Shown piece after piece: positions 7,764 to 15,949 of a stretch of 64,000 nt of DNA. The notes under the pieces were generated by a model. It did no database searches. It saw only the letters and a program-made list of their open reading frames with translations, and was not told where the DNA came from. The stretch is taken from positions 186,001 to 250,000 of the forward strand of contig CAVYJN010000014.1 of assembly GCA_963768885.1 (NCBI GenBank), read 5' to 3'. Position 1 is the stretch's first letter. Each line of letters begins with the position of its first letter. This stretch comes from DASRIA01 sp963768885. Its GTDB lineage: Bacteria > Actinomycetota > Thermoleophilia > Solirubrobacterales > JBBDJG01. A program made the position numbers and the translations under genes.

Positions 7764-7990
7764 ATGGCGGCAGCGCAGGACGGCTACTTCGATCCCGACG
7801 GCGTCGCCCGCCGGATCGCCCGCGAGCTGGCCCTGATGCTCGGCGGCGGCCGCGCCCTGCTGCTCCAGCTCGCACATCCGCTCGTGGCCGCGGGCGTGGC
7901 GGAGCACTCCGGCGTGGGACCCGGGCCGCGCGGCGCTCGTCGCCGCCTCACGCGAATGGACGCGGCGGGTCGCGATGCCGCTGCTGCCGG
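7764..7990 (+). pseudogene. N-terminal remnant of a DUF2236 (MpaB/latex-clearing-type) oxygenase
   Basis: The first 50 residues (YFDPDGVARRIARELALMLG, then ALLLQLAHPLVAAGVAEHSG) match the conserved beginning of DUF2236 proteins, which are normally about 280 residues and bind a heme-like or metal centre through later histidines. After EHSG the similarity stops and low-complexity Arg/Ala sequence follows, so roughly 80% of the gene is missing. The frame stays open into the next gene, which would give a 241-residue fusion if translated through. The exact right boundary is not visible; 7990 is approximate. Confidence 0.55.
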
Positions 7991-8019
7991 CGCGCCTGCG
8001 CACGGTTCCGGCGTCGCGG

Positions 8020-8025
8020 TAGTCT
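8020..8025 (+). promoter_or_regulatory. -10 box TAGTCT of the RpiB-type gene
   Basis: Ends eight bases before the GTG at 8034. It supports an independent start for the isomerase rather than a fusion with the upstream remnant. Confidence 0.45.
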
Positions 8026-8033
8026 GCGCGCCG

Positions 8034-8489
8034 GTGAAGGTCTCGGTCGCGAGCGACATGGACACCCCGGTGGCGCGCGCCCTGCTGGAGGAGCTGCGCA
8101 AGCGCGGTCACGAGCCGGTTGCGCACGGCGCGCTCGCCGAGGGCGAGCGGGCGGACTGGGCGTGGGCCTGCGAGCGCGCCGCCCGCGACGTGGCCGAGGG
8201 GGAGGCCGAGCAGGGCATCGTGTGCTGCTGGACGGGCACGGGCGCATCGATCGCGGCGAACAAGGTCGCGGGCGTGCGCGCCGCGCTCTGCGCCGACGCC
8301 GAGACAGCGCGCGGGGCGCGCACGTGGAACGACGCCAACGTGCTCGCGATCAGCCTGCGCTCGACCTCGCAGCCGGTGCTCGAGGAGATCCTCGACGGCT
8401 GGTTCGCGACGGGACCGAGCGACGACCCCACCGACCGTGCCAACATCGATCACGTCGCCGACCTCGACGGATCGCGGGCGCGCGGCTGA
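8034..8489 (+). CDS. RpiB/LacA/LacB-family sugar-phosphate isomerase
   Basis: Predicted aldose-ketose phosphate isomerase of 151 residues, the usual RpiB length (about 150). It begins VKVSVASDMDTPVARALLEE, carries the family signature TGTGASIAANKVAGVRAAL and the NDANVLAISLRS segment, with Cys residues just before the TGTG loop (IVCCWTGTG) where RpiB has its catalytic cysteine. The N-terminus lacks the common SDHAG motif (here SDMDT), so the substrate may not be ribose 5-phosphate. The start at GTG 8034 follows from protein length and the -10 box. Its TGA overlaps the ATG of the next gene by one base (TGATG), suggesting coupling. Confidence 0.8.
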   Translation: MKVSVASDMDTPVARALLEELRKRGHEPVAHGALAEGERADWAWACERAARDVAEGEAEQGIVCCWTGTGASIAANKVAGVRAALCADAETARGARTWNDANVLAISLRSTSQPVLEEILDGWFATGPSDDPTDRANIDHVADLDGSRARG

Positions 8490-9571
8490 TGGCGGTCGAG
8501 ACACACGACATCGTCGCGACCCGGGACGAGGCCGCGCGCCTCGAGCTGGCGCCGCTGATCATCAGCGAGACCCTGCGCGACCACCTCGCGCGGGAGCTGC
8601 CGGGGGACGACGCGCCGCTCGAGTTCGAGCGGATCGGCGAAGGCCACTCGAACATCACCTACCTCGTGCGGCGCGGCGGCGACCGTTTCGTCCTGCGCCG
8701 CCCGCCCCGGCCGCCGCTTCCGCCCTCCGCGCACGACGTGCTGCGCGAGTGGCGGATCCTCGACGCGATCAAGGACACGGACGCGCGCTCGCCGCGCACG
8801 CTGCTGGCCTGTGACGACGAGTCGGTGATCGGCGCCCCCTTCTACGTGATGGAGTACTGCGTGGGCTCGGTGATCACGAGCGAGATCCCCGGCCCGCTCG
8901 ACACTCCCGAGGAGCGGCGGCGCATGGGACTCGACCTCGTGGACGCGCTCGCCGAGGTGCACGCGGTCGACTGGCGTGCGTGCGGCCTCGAGGGCTTCGG
9001 CAAGCCGACCGGGTACCTCGAGCGCCAGGTGAAGCGGTTCACGGGCCTGTGGGAGTACAACAAGACCCGCGAGGTGCCCCGCGTGCAGGAGATGCGCGAC
9101 TGGCTCGCGGACAACATGCCCGACTCGCCCGAGGCGACGATCGTGCACGGCGACTACCGCCTCGGCAACACGATGGTCGCCGACGAGCCTCCGGCGCGGG
9201 TGATCGCGATCTTCGACTGGGAGCTCTCGACGATCGGGGACCCGCTCGCCGACCTCGGCTACATGACCGTGACCTGGATCCAGCCGGGCGACCCCGAGGA
9301 CACGATGTTCAGCTCGCTTTCGGCGGTCACGCGCCGCGAGGGCTTTCCCTCGCGCGAGGAGATGATCGCCCACTACGAGGAGCGCACCGGGCGCTCGATG
9401 TCCGCCCTCAACTGGTACCAGGCGCTTGCGCTGTGGAAGGCCGCCGTGTTCATGGAGGGCAACTACAAGCGCTCGCTGGCCGGGACCACGGACGACCCCT
9501 TCCTGAAGATGTTCGACGAGGGCGTGCCGGCGCTCGCCGAGGCGGCCTACGAGGTGAGCCGTGCCGGGTGA
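8489..9571 (+). CDS. APH-family phosphotransferase (ACAD10/11 N-terminal-like)
   Basis: Kinase-like protein of 360 residues. It shows the aminoglycoside-phosphotransferase fold: the glycine-rich GEGHSNITYLV, the catalytic HGDYRLGNTMV loop and the metal-binding IFDWELSTIGDPLADLGYM. Closest to the group fused to acyl-CoA dehydrogenases (ACAD10/11) and common in actinobacteria near acyl-CoA genes; in eukaryotes this domain phosphorylates 4-hydroxyacyl-CoAs. Antibiotic resistance is not implied. Translationally coupled to the isomerase upstream, and overlapping the HAD gene downstream by 11 bases, so the three form one operon. Confidence 0.87.
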   Translation: MAVETHDIVATRDEAARLELAPLIISETLRDHLARELPGDDAPLEFERIGEGHSNITYLVRRGGDRFVLRRPPRPPLPPSAHDVLREWRILDAIKDTDARSPRTLLACDDESVIGAPFYVMEYCVGSVITSEIPGPLDTPEERRRMGLDLVDALAEVHAVDWRACGLEGFGKPTGYLERQVKRFTGLWEYNKTREVPRVQEMRDWLADNMPDSPEATIVHGDYRLGNTMVADEPPARVIAIFDWELSTIGDPLADLGYMTVTWIQPGDPEDTMFSSLSAVTRREGFPSREEMIAHYEERTGRSMSALNWYQALALWKAAVFMEGNYKRSLAGTTDDPFLKMFDEGVPALAEAAYEVSRAG

Positions 9572-10193
9572 GAACGGCCCCCTGACCGGCCTGCTGGTCG
9601 ACTACGGCGGGGTGCTGACGACGAACGTGTGGGACTCGTTCCGTGCGTTCTGCGAGGCCGAGGGCATCGATCGCGACGAGGTCAAGAAGGCTTTTCGCGC
9701 GAACCCCGAGGCGATCGCGCTGCTGCGGCGGCTCGAAGCGGGCGAGCTCGACGAGGAGACCTTCTCGCCGTTGTTCGGGCCGATCATCGGCGTCCGCGAG
9801 GAGCGCTACGAGGGCCTGGTCGACCGCCTTTTCTCCGGGATGCAGCCCGAGCACGCGATGATCGAGGCGCTGCCGCGCGCGCGGGCAGCCGGGCTCAAGA
9901 CCGGCCTGATCTCCAACTCGTGGGGCCACGGCCGCTACGACCGTGACTCGTTCGCGCGGCTGTTCGACGCCGTCGTGATCTCGGGCGAGGTCGGCCTCTA
10001 CAAGCCCCAGCCCGAGATCTTCCGGCTCGGCGCCGAGCGCGTAGGGCTCGACCCCGCGCAGTGCGTGTTCGTCGACGACCTGGTCGAGAACTGCGAGGGC
10101 GCGGAGGCGGTCGGCATGACCGCCGTGCTGCACCGCGGCGCGGACGGGACGCTCGAGCGGCTCGAGGACCTGCTCGGCGTCGCGCTGCGCTAG
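9561..10193 (+). CDS. HAD-superfamily hydrolase (epoxide-hydrolase-N-like)
   Basis: A 210-residue haloacid-dehalogenase-fold protein. Motif I is VDYGGVLTT: the nucleophile Asp is present but the usual second Asp (DxD) is Gly, as in the FDFGGVL subgroup. Motif II is GLISNSW, motif III the Lys of YKPQPEIF, motif IV FVDDLVENCEGA. Phosphatase or phosphotransferase activity toward a small molecule is possible, and the operon with an APH-type kinase suggests paired phosphorylation and dephosphorylation or lyase steps. It starts at GTG 9561 inside the upstream gene and overlaps the convergent pabC by four bases. Confidence 0.85.
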   Translation: MPGENGPLTGLLVDYGGVLTTNVWDSFRAFCEAEGIDRDEVKKAFRANPEAIALLRRLEAGELDEETFSPLFGPIIGVREERYEGLVDRLFSGMQPEHAMIEALPRARAAGLKTGLISNSWGHGRYDRDSFARLFDAVVISGEVGLYKPQPEIFRLGAERVGLDPAQCVFVDDLVENCEGAEAVGMTAVLHRGADGTLERLEDLLGVALR

Positions 10194-11011
10194 CGGCTGA
10201 GCGATTCCTCGACCAAACGCGAGTAATCCTCGGCGATACGGGCGGTCACGGGACCCGGGAGCCCGTCGCCGACCGGTTCGCCGTCGACCAGCACGAGCGG
10301 CTGCACCTCCCGCGTGGACGACGTCAGGAATGCCTCCTGCGCGGTGCCGATGTCGGTGGGCGCCAGCGTCCGCTCCTGCGCACCGAGCGCGAGCACGTGC
10401 TCGCGCGTGATGCCGGCCAGGCACCCGGCGTCGAGCGGCGGCGTCGCGGCGAGGCCGTCGTGCACGAGGAAGACGTTCGCGGTCGTCGCCTCGCACAGCT
10501 CGCCGCGGCGATTCAGGAGCAGGGCCTCGTCGGCGCCGGCAGCGCGCGCCCGCGCCAGGGCCATCACGCTCTCCGCCAGGGAGACGGTCTTCACGCCCGC
10601 GAGCGGCGCCTGCTCGTCGCGGCGCAGGTCGGAGATCACGGCGGAGGACGTCGGCGGCCACGGGGTCAGGGGCAGCGCCACGACCAGGACCGTGGGCGCG
10701 GCGGCCGCGCGCGCAAGGCCGGGCGGGCCCGCCCCGCTCGTGACCGTGATGCGCATGCGCGCGTCCTCGAGGCCGTTGGCCTCGACCACCATGTGAGCCG
10801 CCCGCTCGATCTCGCGACGATCGGGCGCGCCGATGGCGAGGCTGCGGCAGCCGTCCTCGAGCCGGCGCAGGTGCTCGCCGAGCGCGAACGGCCGACCGCC
10901 GTACCAGCGCAGCGTCTCGAAGACGCCGTCGCCCACAAGGAAGCCGTGATCCGCGGGCGACAGGCAGGCTTCGCCTTCCTCGGCGAGGGCGCCGTTCAGC
11001 CAGATCTTCAA
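10190..11011 (-). CDS. pabC: Aminotransferase class IV, probable 4-amino-4-deoxychorismate lyase
   Basis: PLP enzyme of 273 residues, fold type IV. Visible motifs are the N-terminal GDGVFETLRWYGG, the PLP lysine in GVKTVSLAES, and the phosphate-binding GELCEATTANVFLV and TSSTREVQPLVLV regions. Sitting directly behind pabB, it most likely removes pyruvate from 4-amino-4-deoxychorismate to give p-aminobenzoate for folate. A D-amino-acid or branched-chain aminotransferase is the alternative. The start is TTG at 11011, overlapping the pabB stop as TTGA; no ATG fits the conserved N-terminus. Confidence 0.85.
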   Translation of the reverse strand: MKIWLNGALAEEGEACLSPADHGFLVGDGVFETLRWYGGRPFALGEHLRRLEDGCRSLAIGAPDRREIERAAHMVVEANGLEDARMRITVTSGAGPPGLARAAAAPTVLVVALPLTPWPPTSSAVISDLRRDEQAPLAGVKTVSLAESVMALARARAAGADEALLLNRRGELCEATTANVFLVHDGLAATPPLDAGCLAGITREHVLALGAQERTLAPTDIGTAQEAFLTSSTREVQPLVLVDGEPVGDGLPGPVTARIAEDYSRLVEESLSR

Positions 11012-12273
11012 GAAGCCAGCGGGAGTGCCTCGTGGGCCGTTCGCACGGTGCCGCCCGCGGCGCGCAGCAGACGCGCGGCCTTGTGCATCGTCTCGCGCCA
11101 TTCGGCGGCCGGATCGGAGTCGGCCGTCACGGCGCCGCCGACGTGCAGGTGGAGCGCGTCGCCGGCAGCGACGAGCGTGCGAATCGCGACCGACAGCTCG
11201 AGCTCGTCACCGGGGCCGAACCACCCGATCGCGCCGCAGTACGGGCCGCGGCGCACGGGCTCGAGCTCCTCGATGATCTCCAGCGCCCTGATCTTGGGCG
11301 CTCCGGTCACCGAGCCGGGCGGGAACGTCGCGCGCACCACCTCGGCGGCGGACACCCCCGCGCGCGTGCGCGCCTCCACGGCCGAGACCAGGTGGTGGAC
11401 CCCGGGGTGCGACTCGAGTGCGCACAGCTCCTTGACCGACACCGACCCGAACTCCGCGACCCTGCCCAGGTCGTTGCGCGCGAGGTCCACGATCATCACG
11501 TTCTCGGCGAGGTCCTTGGCGCTCGAGCGCAGCGCCAGCGCGTGGCGCCGGTCCGCTGCCGGATCCGCTCCACGTGGACGCGTGCCCTTGATCGGACGCG
11601 TCTCGATGTGCGCGCCGCGGCGGCTCAGGAAGCGCTCCGGCGAGGCCGAGATCACGTCGGCGCCGCCCAGCCGAACGAGCGCCGCGAACGGCGCCGGGCT
11701 CTCGCCGCGGACACGTCCGTACAGCGCGAACGGGTCGCCGCCCCATTCTGCCGTGAGTCGCTGCGAGAGGTTGACCTGGAACACGTCCCCCGCCCTGATG
11801 TAGTCGATCGCCCGCTGCACCGCGCGCTCGTAGTCCGGCCGCGGAAGCGAGGTCCGCCACCCGGAGACCGGCTCGTGCGACGGTGGGGCCGCGTCGGTCG
11901 CCCGCAGCGCGCGGACGAGATGCTCGCTCGCACCCTCTCCGCGAACGGCGACGGTGCGGCGCGCGTGGTCGAACTCGAGCCACGCCTCGAAGCGCCCGAG
12001 TGCCAGCGGCGGGAGGCCGGGGTCCTCGCGGCCGAGGTCCGGGAGTCGCTCGATCTCGCGCCCGAGGTCATAGGCGAGCCAACCGGCCCACCAGCCGTCC
12101 CCCAGGCGGTCGAGCGCCGAGATGCCGTCCGTGGCCACCTCGGCCGGGCGTGCCGCGAGATAGGAGCGCCGGCCGAGGTCGCCGAATCCGGGCAGGCTCT
12201 CGAGCAGCACGAGGCCGGGCTCGTGCCGCATGGCAAAGGCGACGGCGAACGGTTCCGCCCACGGCAGGGACAT
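11008..12273 (-). CDS. pabB: Aminodeoxychorismate synthase component I
   Basis: Adds ammonia to chorismate, giving 4-amino-4-deoxychorismate, the first step to p-aminobenzoate. The 421-residue chorismate-binding enzyme has RAGDVFQVNLSQR, the PabB-specific lysine in PIKGTRPRG (anthranilate synthase has Ala there), LARNDLGRV, and FPPGSVTGAPKIRALEII, all in canonical order. The glutamine-amidotransferase partner (PabA/TrpG) is not next to it. The ATG at 12273 has a GGAG immediately upstream and a -10 box eight bases upstream. Coupled to pabC. Confidence 0.93.
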   Translation of the reverse strand: MSLPWAEPFAVAFAMRHEPGLVLLESLPGFGDLGRRSYLAARPAEVATDGISALDRLGDGWWAGWLAYDLGREIERLPDLGREDPGLPPLALGRFEAWLEFDHARRTVAVRGEGASEHLVRALRATDAAPPSHEPVSGWRTSLPRPDYERAVQRAIDYIRAGDVFQVNLSQRLTAEWGGDPFALYGRVRGESPAPFAALVRLGGADVISASPERFLSRRGAHIETRPIKGTRPRGADPAADRRHALALRSSAKDLAENVMIVDLARNDLGRVAEFGSVSVKELCALESHPGVHHLVSAVEARTRAGVSAAEVVRATFPPGSVTGAPKIRALEIIEELEPVRRGPYCGAIGWFGPGDELELSVAIRTLVAAGDALHLHVGGAVTADSDPAAEWRETMHKAARLLRAAGGTVRTAHEALPLAS

Positions 12274-12281
12274 CTCCAGGG

Positions 12282-12287
12282 ATGGTA
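12282..12287 (-). promoter_or_regulatory. -10 box TACCAT of the pabBC operon
   Basis: TACCAT ends eight bases before the pabB ATG, leaving room for GGAG but little leader. Confidence 0.4.
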
Positions 12288-12294
12288 AACCCGC

Positions 12295-13122
12295 TCAGCC
12301 GGCGGCGATCAGCACCACGCCGGCGAGGGCCGTCGCGACGCCGATCTGCGCGACCCGGTGCGGGCGCTCTCCCAGCACGACTGCGGCGAGCGCCACGGTC
12401 GTGAGCGGGTAGAGGGAGCCGAGCACCGACACGAGGCTCACGAGCCCCTCGGTCGACGCGAGCGCGAACAGCGCATTCGCGCCGATGTCGAGCGTCCCGA
12501 CGGTCGCGAGCACGGGGATGTCGTTCCGGCGCGCCGCGAGCGGGGGGCGAAGCAGCGCGAACGCCGCCAGCAGCAGCGAGACGCCGGTGATCCTGTTGAC
12601 GACCATCGCCCAGCCGATGTCGGCGTCGCTCGCGTTGTCGATCCCCACGAAGAAGAGACCGAAGCCGAGCGCGGAGACCACCGCGAACCCCGCGCCGCGG
12701 GCGGTGCCGCCGCTCACCTCCTCGCGCGAGGCGAGCACCACTCCCGCGAGGGCGAGCACCAGGCCCACGTACTGGACGGTCGCGGGGCGGTCGCCGCTCG
12801 CGATGCCGACCACCACGGGCACGACCGCGGCGGTCGCGGAGATCGGCGCCACCACGCCCATGTTGCCCACGGCCAGGCCGCGGTAGAAGGCGGCCAGGCC
12901 GGTCACCCCCGCCACGCCCGAGAACACCGCCCACAGCGCGAAGTCACCGCCCGGCGGCGGCTCCCAGCGCACGAGCATGAAGGTCCCGATCAGCGCGAGC
13001 CCCACGCCCTGGGACGCCAGGAGCACGTTCAGGAGCGGCAGCCGGCGGCTCTTCAGACCACCGAGGAAGTCGGCGATCCCCCACGAGACGCTCGATGCGA
13101 AGGCCAGGAGCAGTGCCGTCAT
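12295..13122 (-). CDS. EamA/DMT-superfamily transporter
   Basis: Polytopic inner-membrane permease of 275 residues with ten predicted helices in two EamA halves. The first half begins LLLAFASSVSWGIADFLGG; the second begins after SREEVSGGTARGAGFAVVSA and ends with an EX(P)-like GERPHRVAQIGVATALAGVV helix. DMT proteins export metabolites or amino acids; no substrate can be assigned. Divergent from the PfkB gene across 30 bases and 21 bases upstream of pabB. Confidence 0.88.
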   Translation of the reverse strand: MTALLLAFASSVSWGIADFLGGLKSRRLPLLNVLLASQGVGLALIGTFMLVRWEPPPGGDFALWAVFSGVAGVTGLAAFYRGLAVGNMGVVAPISATAAVVPVVVGIASGDRPATVQYVGLVLALAGVVLASREEVSGGTARGAGFAVVSALGFGLFFVGIDNASDADIGWAMVVNRITGVSLLLAAFALLRPPLAARRNDIPVLATVGTLDIGANALFALASTEGLVSLVSVLGSLYPLTTVALAAVVLGERPHRVAQIGVATALAGVVLIAAG

Positions 13123-13152
13123 GACCGCGCATCTTCTAGTCTGCCGTCCTCA

Positions 13153-14094
13153 ATGAGCCTCCTGGCCGTCGGTTCCATCGCCTTTGACGCCGTGCGCACG
13201 CCGTTCGGCGAGCGCGAGCGCATGCTCGGCGGCTCCGCCGTGCACTTCTCGCTGGCGGCCAGCTTCTTCACCGACGTCCGCGTCGTCGGGCCGGTCGGCG
13301 ACGACTTCGGCGAGGCGGAGTACGACGTGCTGCGCACGCGCGGCGTCGAGACCGCCGACATCGAGCACGTCGAGGGCGGGCGCACGTTCTTCTGGCGCGG
13401 GCACTACGACTACGACCTGAACGTCGCGCACACCGACGACACGCAGCTCAACGTGTTCGGCGACTTCCAGCCGAAGCTGTCCGAGGACTCGAAGAGCACC
13501 GAGTCGGTCTTCCTCGCGAACATCCAGCCCGACCTCCAGCTCCAGGTGCGCCGCCAATGCGAGTCCGCCCGGACCGTGGGCCTCGACTCGATGAACCTGT
13601 GGATCGAGACCGCGCGCGATTCGCTGCGCCGCGCGATCGCCTCCGTCGACCTCGTCCTGATGAACGACGCCGAGCTGCGCATGCTCACCGAGCAGCCCAA
13701 TCTCGTGCGGGCGGCGCGCGAGGTGATGGCGATGGGCCCGCGCATGGTCGTCGCGAAGCAGGGCGAGTACGGCGCGGCGCTGTTCACCCCGGAGGCGTTC
13801 TTCGCGCTCCCCGGCTATCCCCTCGAGGACGTCGTCGACCCGACCGGCGCCGGCGACAGCTTCGCCGGAGGGTTCCTCGGCTACCTCGACTCCGTCGGCA
13901 GCGAGGACCTCTCCGACCAGATCGTGCGGCGCGCGATGACCTACGGCTCGGTGCTCGCCTCCTTCAACGTGGAGCAGTTCGGGACCGAGCGCGTCCAGGC
14001 GCTCACGGAGGCCGAGATCAACCGGCGTTTCGAGGAGTTCAGGCTGATGACGCACCTCGACGCCCAGCCGGTCGAACTGCGCTCCGCCGGCTAG
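13153..14094 (+). CDS. PfkB-family carbohydrate/nucleoside kinase
   Basis: Ribokinase-fold kinase of 313 residues. It has the N-terminal GGSAVHFSLAASFF substrate loop, VGPVGDDFGEAEYDVL, a mid-region VLMNDAELRML typical of PfkB proteins, and the catalytic and anion-hole signature DPTGAGDSFAGGFLGYL, with Asp as the base. Overall closest to adenosine/ribokinase-like actinobacterial proteins; the sugar is unknown. A TAGTCT box lies ten bases before the ATG (13137-13142). Monocistronic; a short palindrome (CCGGCTAGCCGG) surrounds the stop codon. Confidence 0.88.
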   Translation: MSLLAVGSIAFDAVRTPFGERERMLGGSAVHFSLAASFFTDVRVVGPVGDDFGEAEYDVLRTRGVETADIEHVEGGRTFFWRGHYDYDLNVAHTDDTQLNVFGDFQPKLSEDSKSTESVFLANIQPDLQLQVRRQCESARTVGLDSMNLWIETARDSLRRAIASVDLVLMNDAELRMLTEQPNLVRAAREVMAMGPRMVVAKQGEYGAALFTPEAFFALPGYPLEDVVDPTGAGDSFAGGFLGYLDSVGSEDLSDQIVRRAMTYGSVLASFNVEQFGTERVQALTEAEINRRFEEFRLMTHLDAQPVELRSAG

Positions 14095-14137
14095 CCGGAA
14101 TCCAGCAAGAATCGGCTAGCCTTCGCTTGCCCTGAAC

Positions 14138-14165
14138 CCCGCAATATGCGGGAACGGGTGTCCCG
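14138..14165 (+). promoter_or_regulatory. 5' leader hairpins of citrate synthase
   Basis: Two small perfect hairpins stand in tandem in the gltA leader: CCCGCA-ATA-TGCGGG at 14138-14152 and CGGG-TGT-CCCG at 14155-14165. A possible -10 box TAGCCT is at 14117-14122. Unlike many genes here, gltA has a leader and a clear ribosome-binding site (GGGGAGCG). Confidence 0.4.
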
Positions 14166-14190
14166 CCCACGCCGCGCCGAGGGGAGCGAG

Positions 14191-15533
14191 ATGACGACAG
14201 AGCAGAGAGTCCAGCCACAGGACCGCGACGGCGTGGCGACCCAGCAGGGAGACGTGCTGACGGTCACCGACAGCCGCACGGGCAAGACCTACGAGCTGCC
14301 GATCGAGGACGGCGCGATCCGCGCCGCGCAGCTGCGCCAGATCAAGGTGTCCGAGGACGACTTCGGGCTGATGTCCTACGACCCGGCGTTCCTCAACACG
14401 GCGTCGTGTCGCAGCGACATCACGTGGATCGACGGCGACAAGGGCGAGCTGTGGCATCGCGGCATCCCGATCGAGCAGCTCTGCGAGAGCAGCAGCTACC
14501 TCGAGGTCGCCTACCTGCTGATCAACGGCGAGCTGCCGACGAAGGCGCAGCTCGGACTCGTGGGTCCACGACATCACGATCCACACGTTCGTGCACGAGA
14601 ACATCAAGAAGTTCGTGGAGGGCTTCCGCTACGACGCGCACCCGATGGGGATGCTCCTGGCGACGGTGGGCGCGCTCTCGACGTTCTACCCGGACGCCAA
14701 GAAGATCGGCGACCAGCACGAGCGCTACATGGCGACGATCCGGATGATCGCGAAGATGCCGACGCTCGCCGCGTTCGCCTACCGGCACAACCTCGGCCTC
14801 CCGTACGTGTATCCGGACAACGACCTGGACTATCCCGGGCAACTTCCTCTCGATGATGTTCAAGATGACCGAGCTCAAGTACGAGCCCGATCCGCGGCTC
14901 GAGCGCGCGCTCGACGTTCTCTGGATCCTGCACGCCGACCATGAGCAGAACTGCTCGACCGCCGCGGTGCGCAGCGTCGGGTCCTCGCAGGTCGACCCGT
15001 ACTCGGCCGTCGCGGCCGGCGTCGCGGCGCTCTACGGGCCGCTGCACGGCGGCGCGAACGAGGCGGTCCTGCGCATGCTCGACCGGATCGGGAGCGTCGA
15101 CAACATCCCGGGATTCCTGGAGGGCGTGAAGGAGGGCAAGGAGCGTCTGATGGGCTTCGGCCACCGCGTGTACAAGAACTACGACCCGCGCGCGCGCATC
15201 ATCAAGAAGCACGTCGACGAGGTGTTCGAGGTGACGGGCCGCAATCCCAAGCTCGACATCGCGGTCGAGCTCGAGAAGCGGGCGCTCGACGACGACTACT
15301 TCACGAGCCGCAAGCTCTATCCCAACGTCGACTTCTACTCGGGCCTGATCTACGAGGCGCTGAGCCTCCCGCCGGCGATGTTCACCGTGATGTTCGCGAT
15401 CCCGCGCACGTCCGGCTGGATGGCCCAGTGGCAGGAGATGCTCGACGACTCCGAGCAGAAGATCGCGCGGCCGCGCCAGCTCTACACGGGCGGCGGGCCG
15501 CGTGACTACGTCACGATCGACCAGCGCACCTGA
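14191..15533 (+). CDS. gltA: Citrate synthase (type II), two frameshifts
   Basis: Condenses acetyl-CoA and oxaloacetate, entry step of the TCA cycle. N-terminal VTDSRTGKTYELPIEDGAIR and WIDGDKGELWHRGIPIEQL are citrate-synthase hallmarks; the C-terminal third holds the active-site stretch GPLHGGANEAVLRML, GFGHRVYKNYDPRA and the late VDFYSGLIYEAL (Asp base). The frame breaks near 14552 and near 14838; removing one G at each point restores QLDSWVHDITIHTF and DYPGNFLSMMFKM, so these are probably read errors. The ATG at 14191 follows a good ribosome-binding site. The stop overlaps the start of the next gene. Confidence 0.93.
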
Positions 15534-15949
15534 GCGAGTTCGTCGAGCGCATACGGGACGGCTACGAGGCCTTCAACCGAGGGGACTTCGAGACGGCCAT
15601 CGAAGGGCTTGACCCGGAGATGGAGTGGGTGGTGCTGGACATGCTCCCCGACACCGGCCCGTTTCGGGGACCCGAGGGCGCGCGGCGCTTCTGGAACATG
15701 TGGAGCGAGGCCTTCGACGAGTTCCGCGCGGAGCTCGAGGAGTACGTCGATGCCGGCGAGTCCGTGATCGTCGTCGCGCGCATGACGGGCCGCGGAAAGG
15801 ACAGCGGCGTCGCCGTGGACACTCCGGCCTTCCCGATGGTCTGGACGCAGCGGAACGAGCAGATCGTCCGGGTCGAGATGTTCGACAGCAGGGCCGGGGC
15901 GCTCGCGGCGGTCGGGCTCCCGCCGGACACGATGTTCGAGCGCTTCTAG
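15530..15949 (+). CDS. SnoaL/NTF2-like fold protein, apparent CTG start
   Basis: Cone-shaped alpha+beta barrel protein of 139 residues. The N-terminus EFVERIRDGYEAFNRGDFET and the core MEWVVLDMLPDTGPFRGPEG are typical of SnoaL-like proteins (hydrolase, isomerase or ligand-binding roles). The conserved N-terminal helix lies upstream of the first ATG (15620), and no ATG, GTG or TTG occurs in frame back to a stop at 15503. The only plausible codon is CTG at 15530, which overlaps the citrate synthase stop as CTGA. An undetected indel is the alternative. Overlaps convergent gdhA by four bases. Confidence 0.7.
   Translation: MSEFVERIRDGYEAFNRGDFETAIEGLDPEMEWVVLDMLPDTGPFRGPEGARRFWNMWSEAFDEFRAELEEYVDAGESVIVVARMTGRGKDSGVAVDTPAFPMVWTQRNEQIVRVEMFDSRAGALAAVGLPPDTMFERF

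Noticed and set aside
7716..8489. Single 257-residue gene covering the DUF2236 remnant and the isomerase
   Set aside because: The RpiB part has family-normal length from GTG 8034 and a -10 box just before it; the N-terminal part is a truncated unrelated domain.
14094..14190. Small gene starting at ATG 14146 ahead of citrate synthase
   Set aside because: It is merely an in-frame upstream start without a ribosome-binding site, overlapping the leader hairpins; ATG 14191 has a good site.
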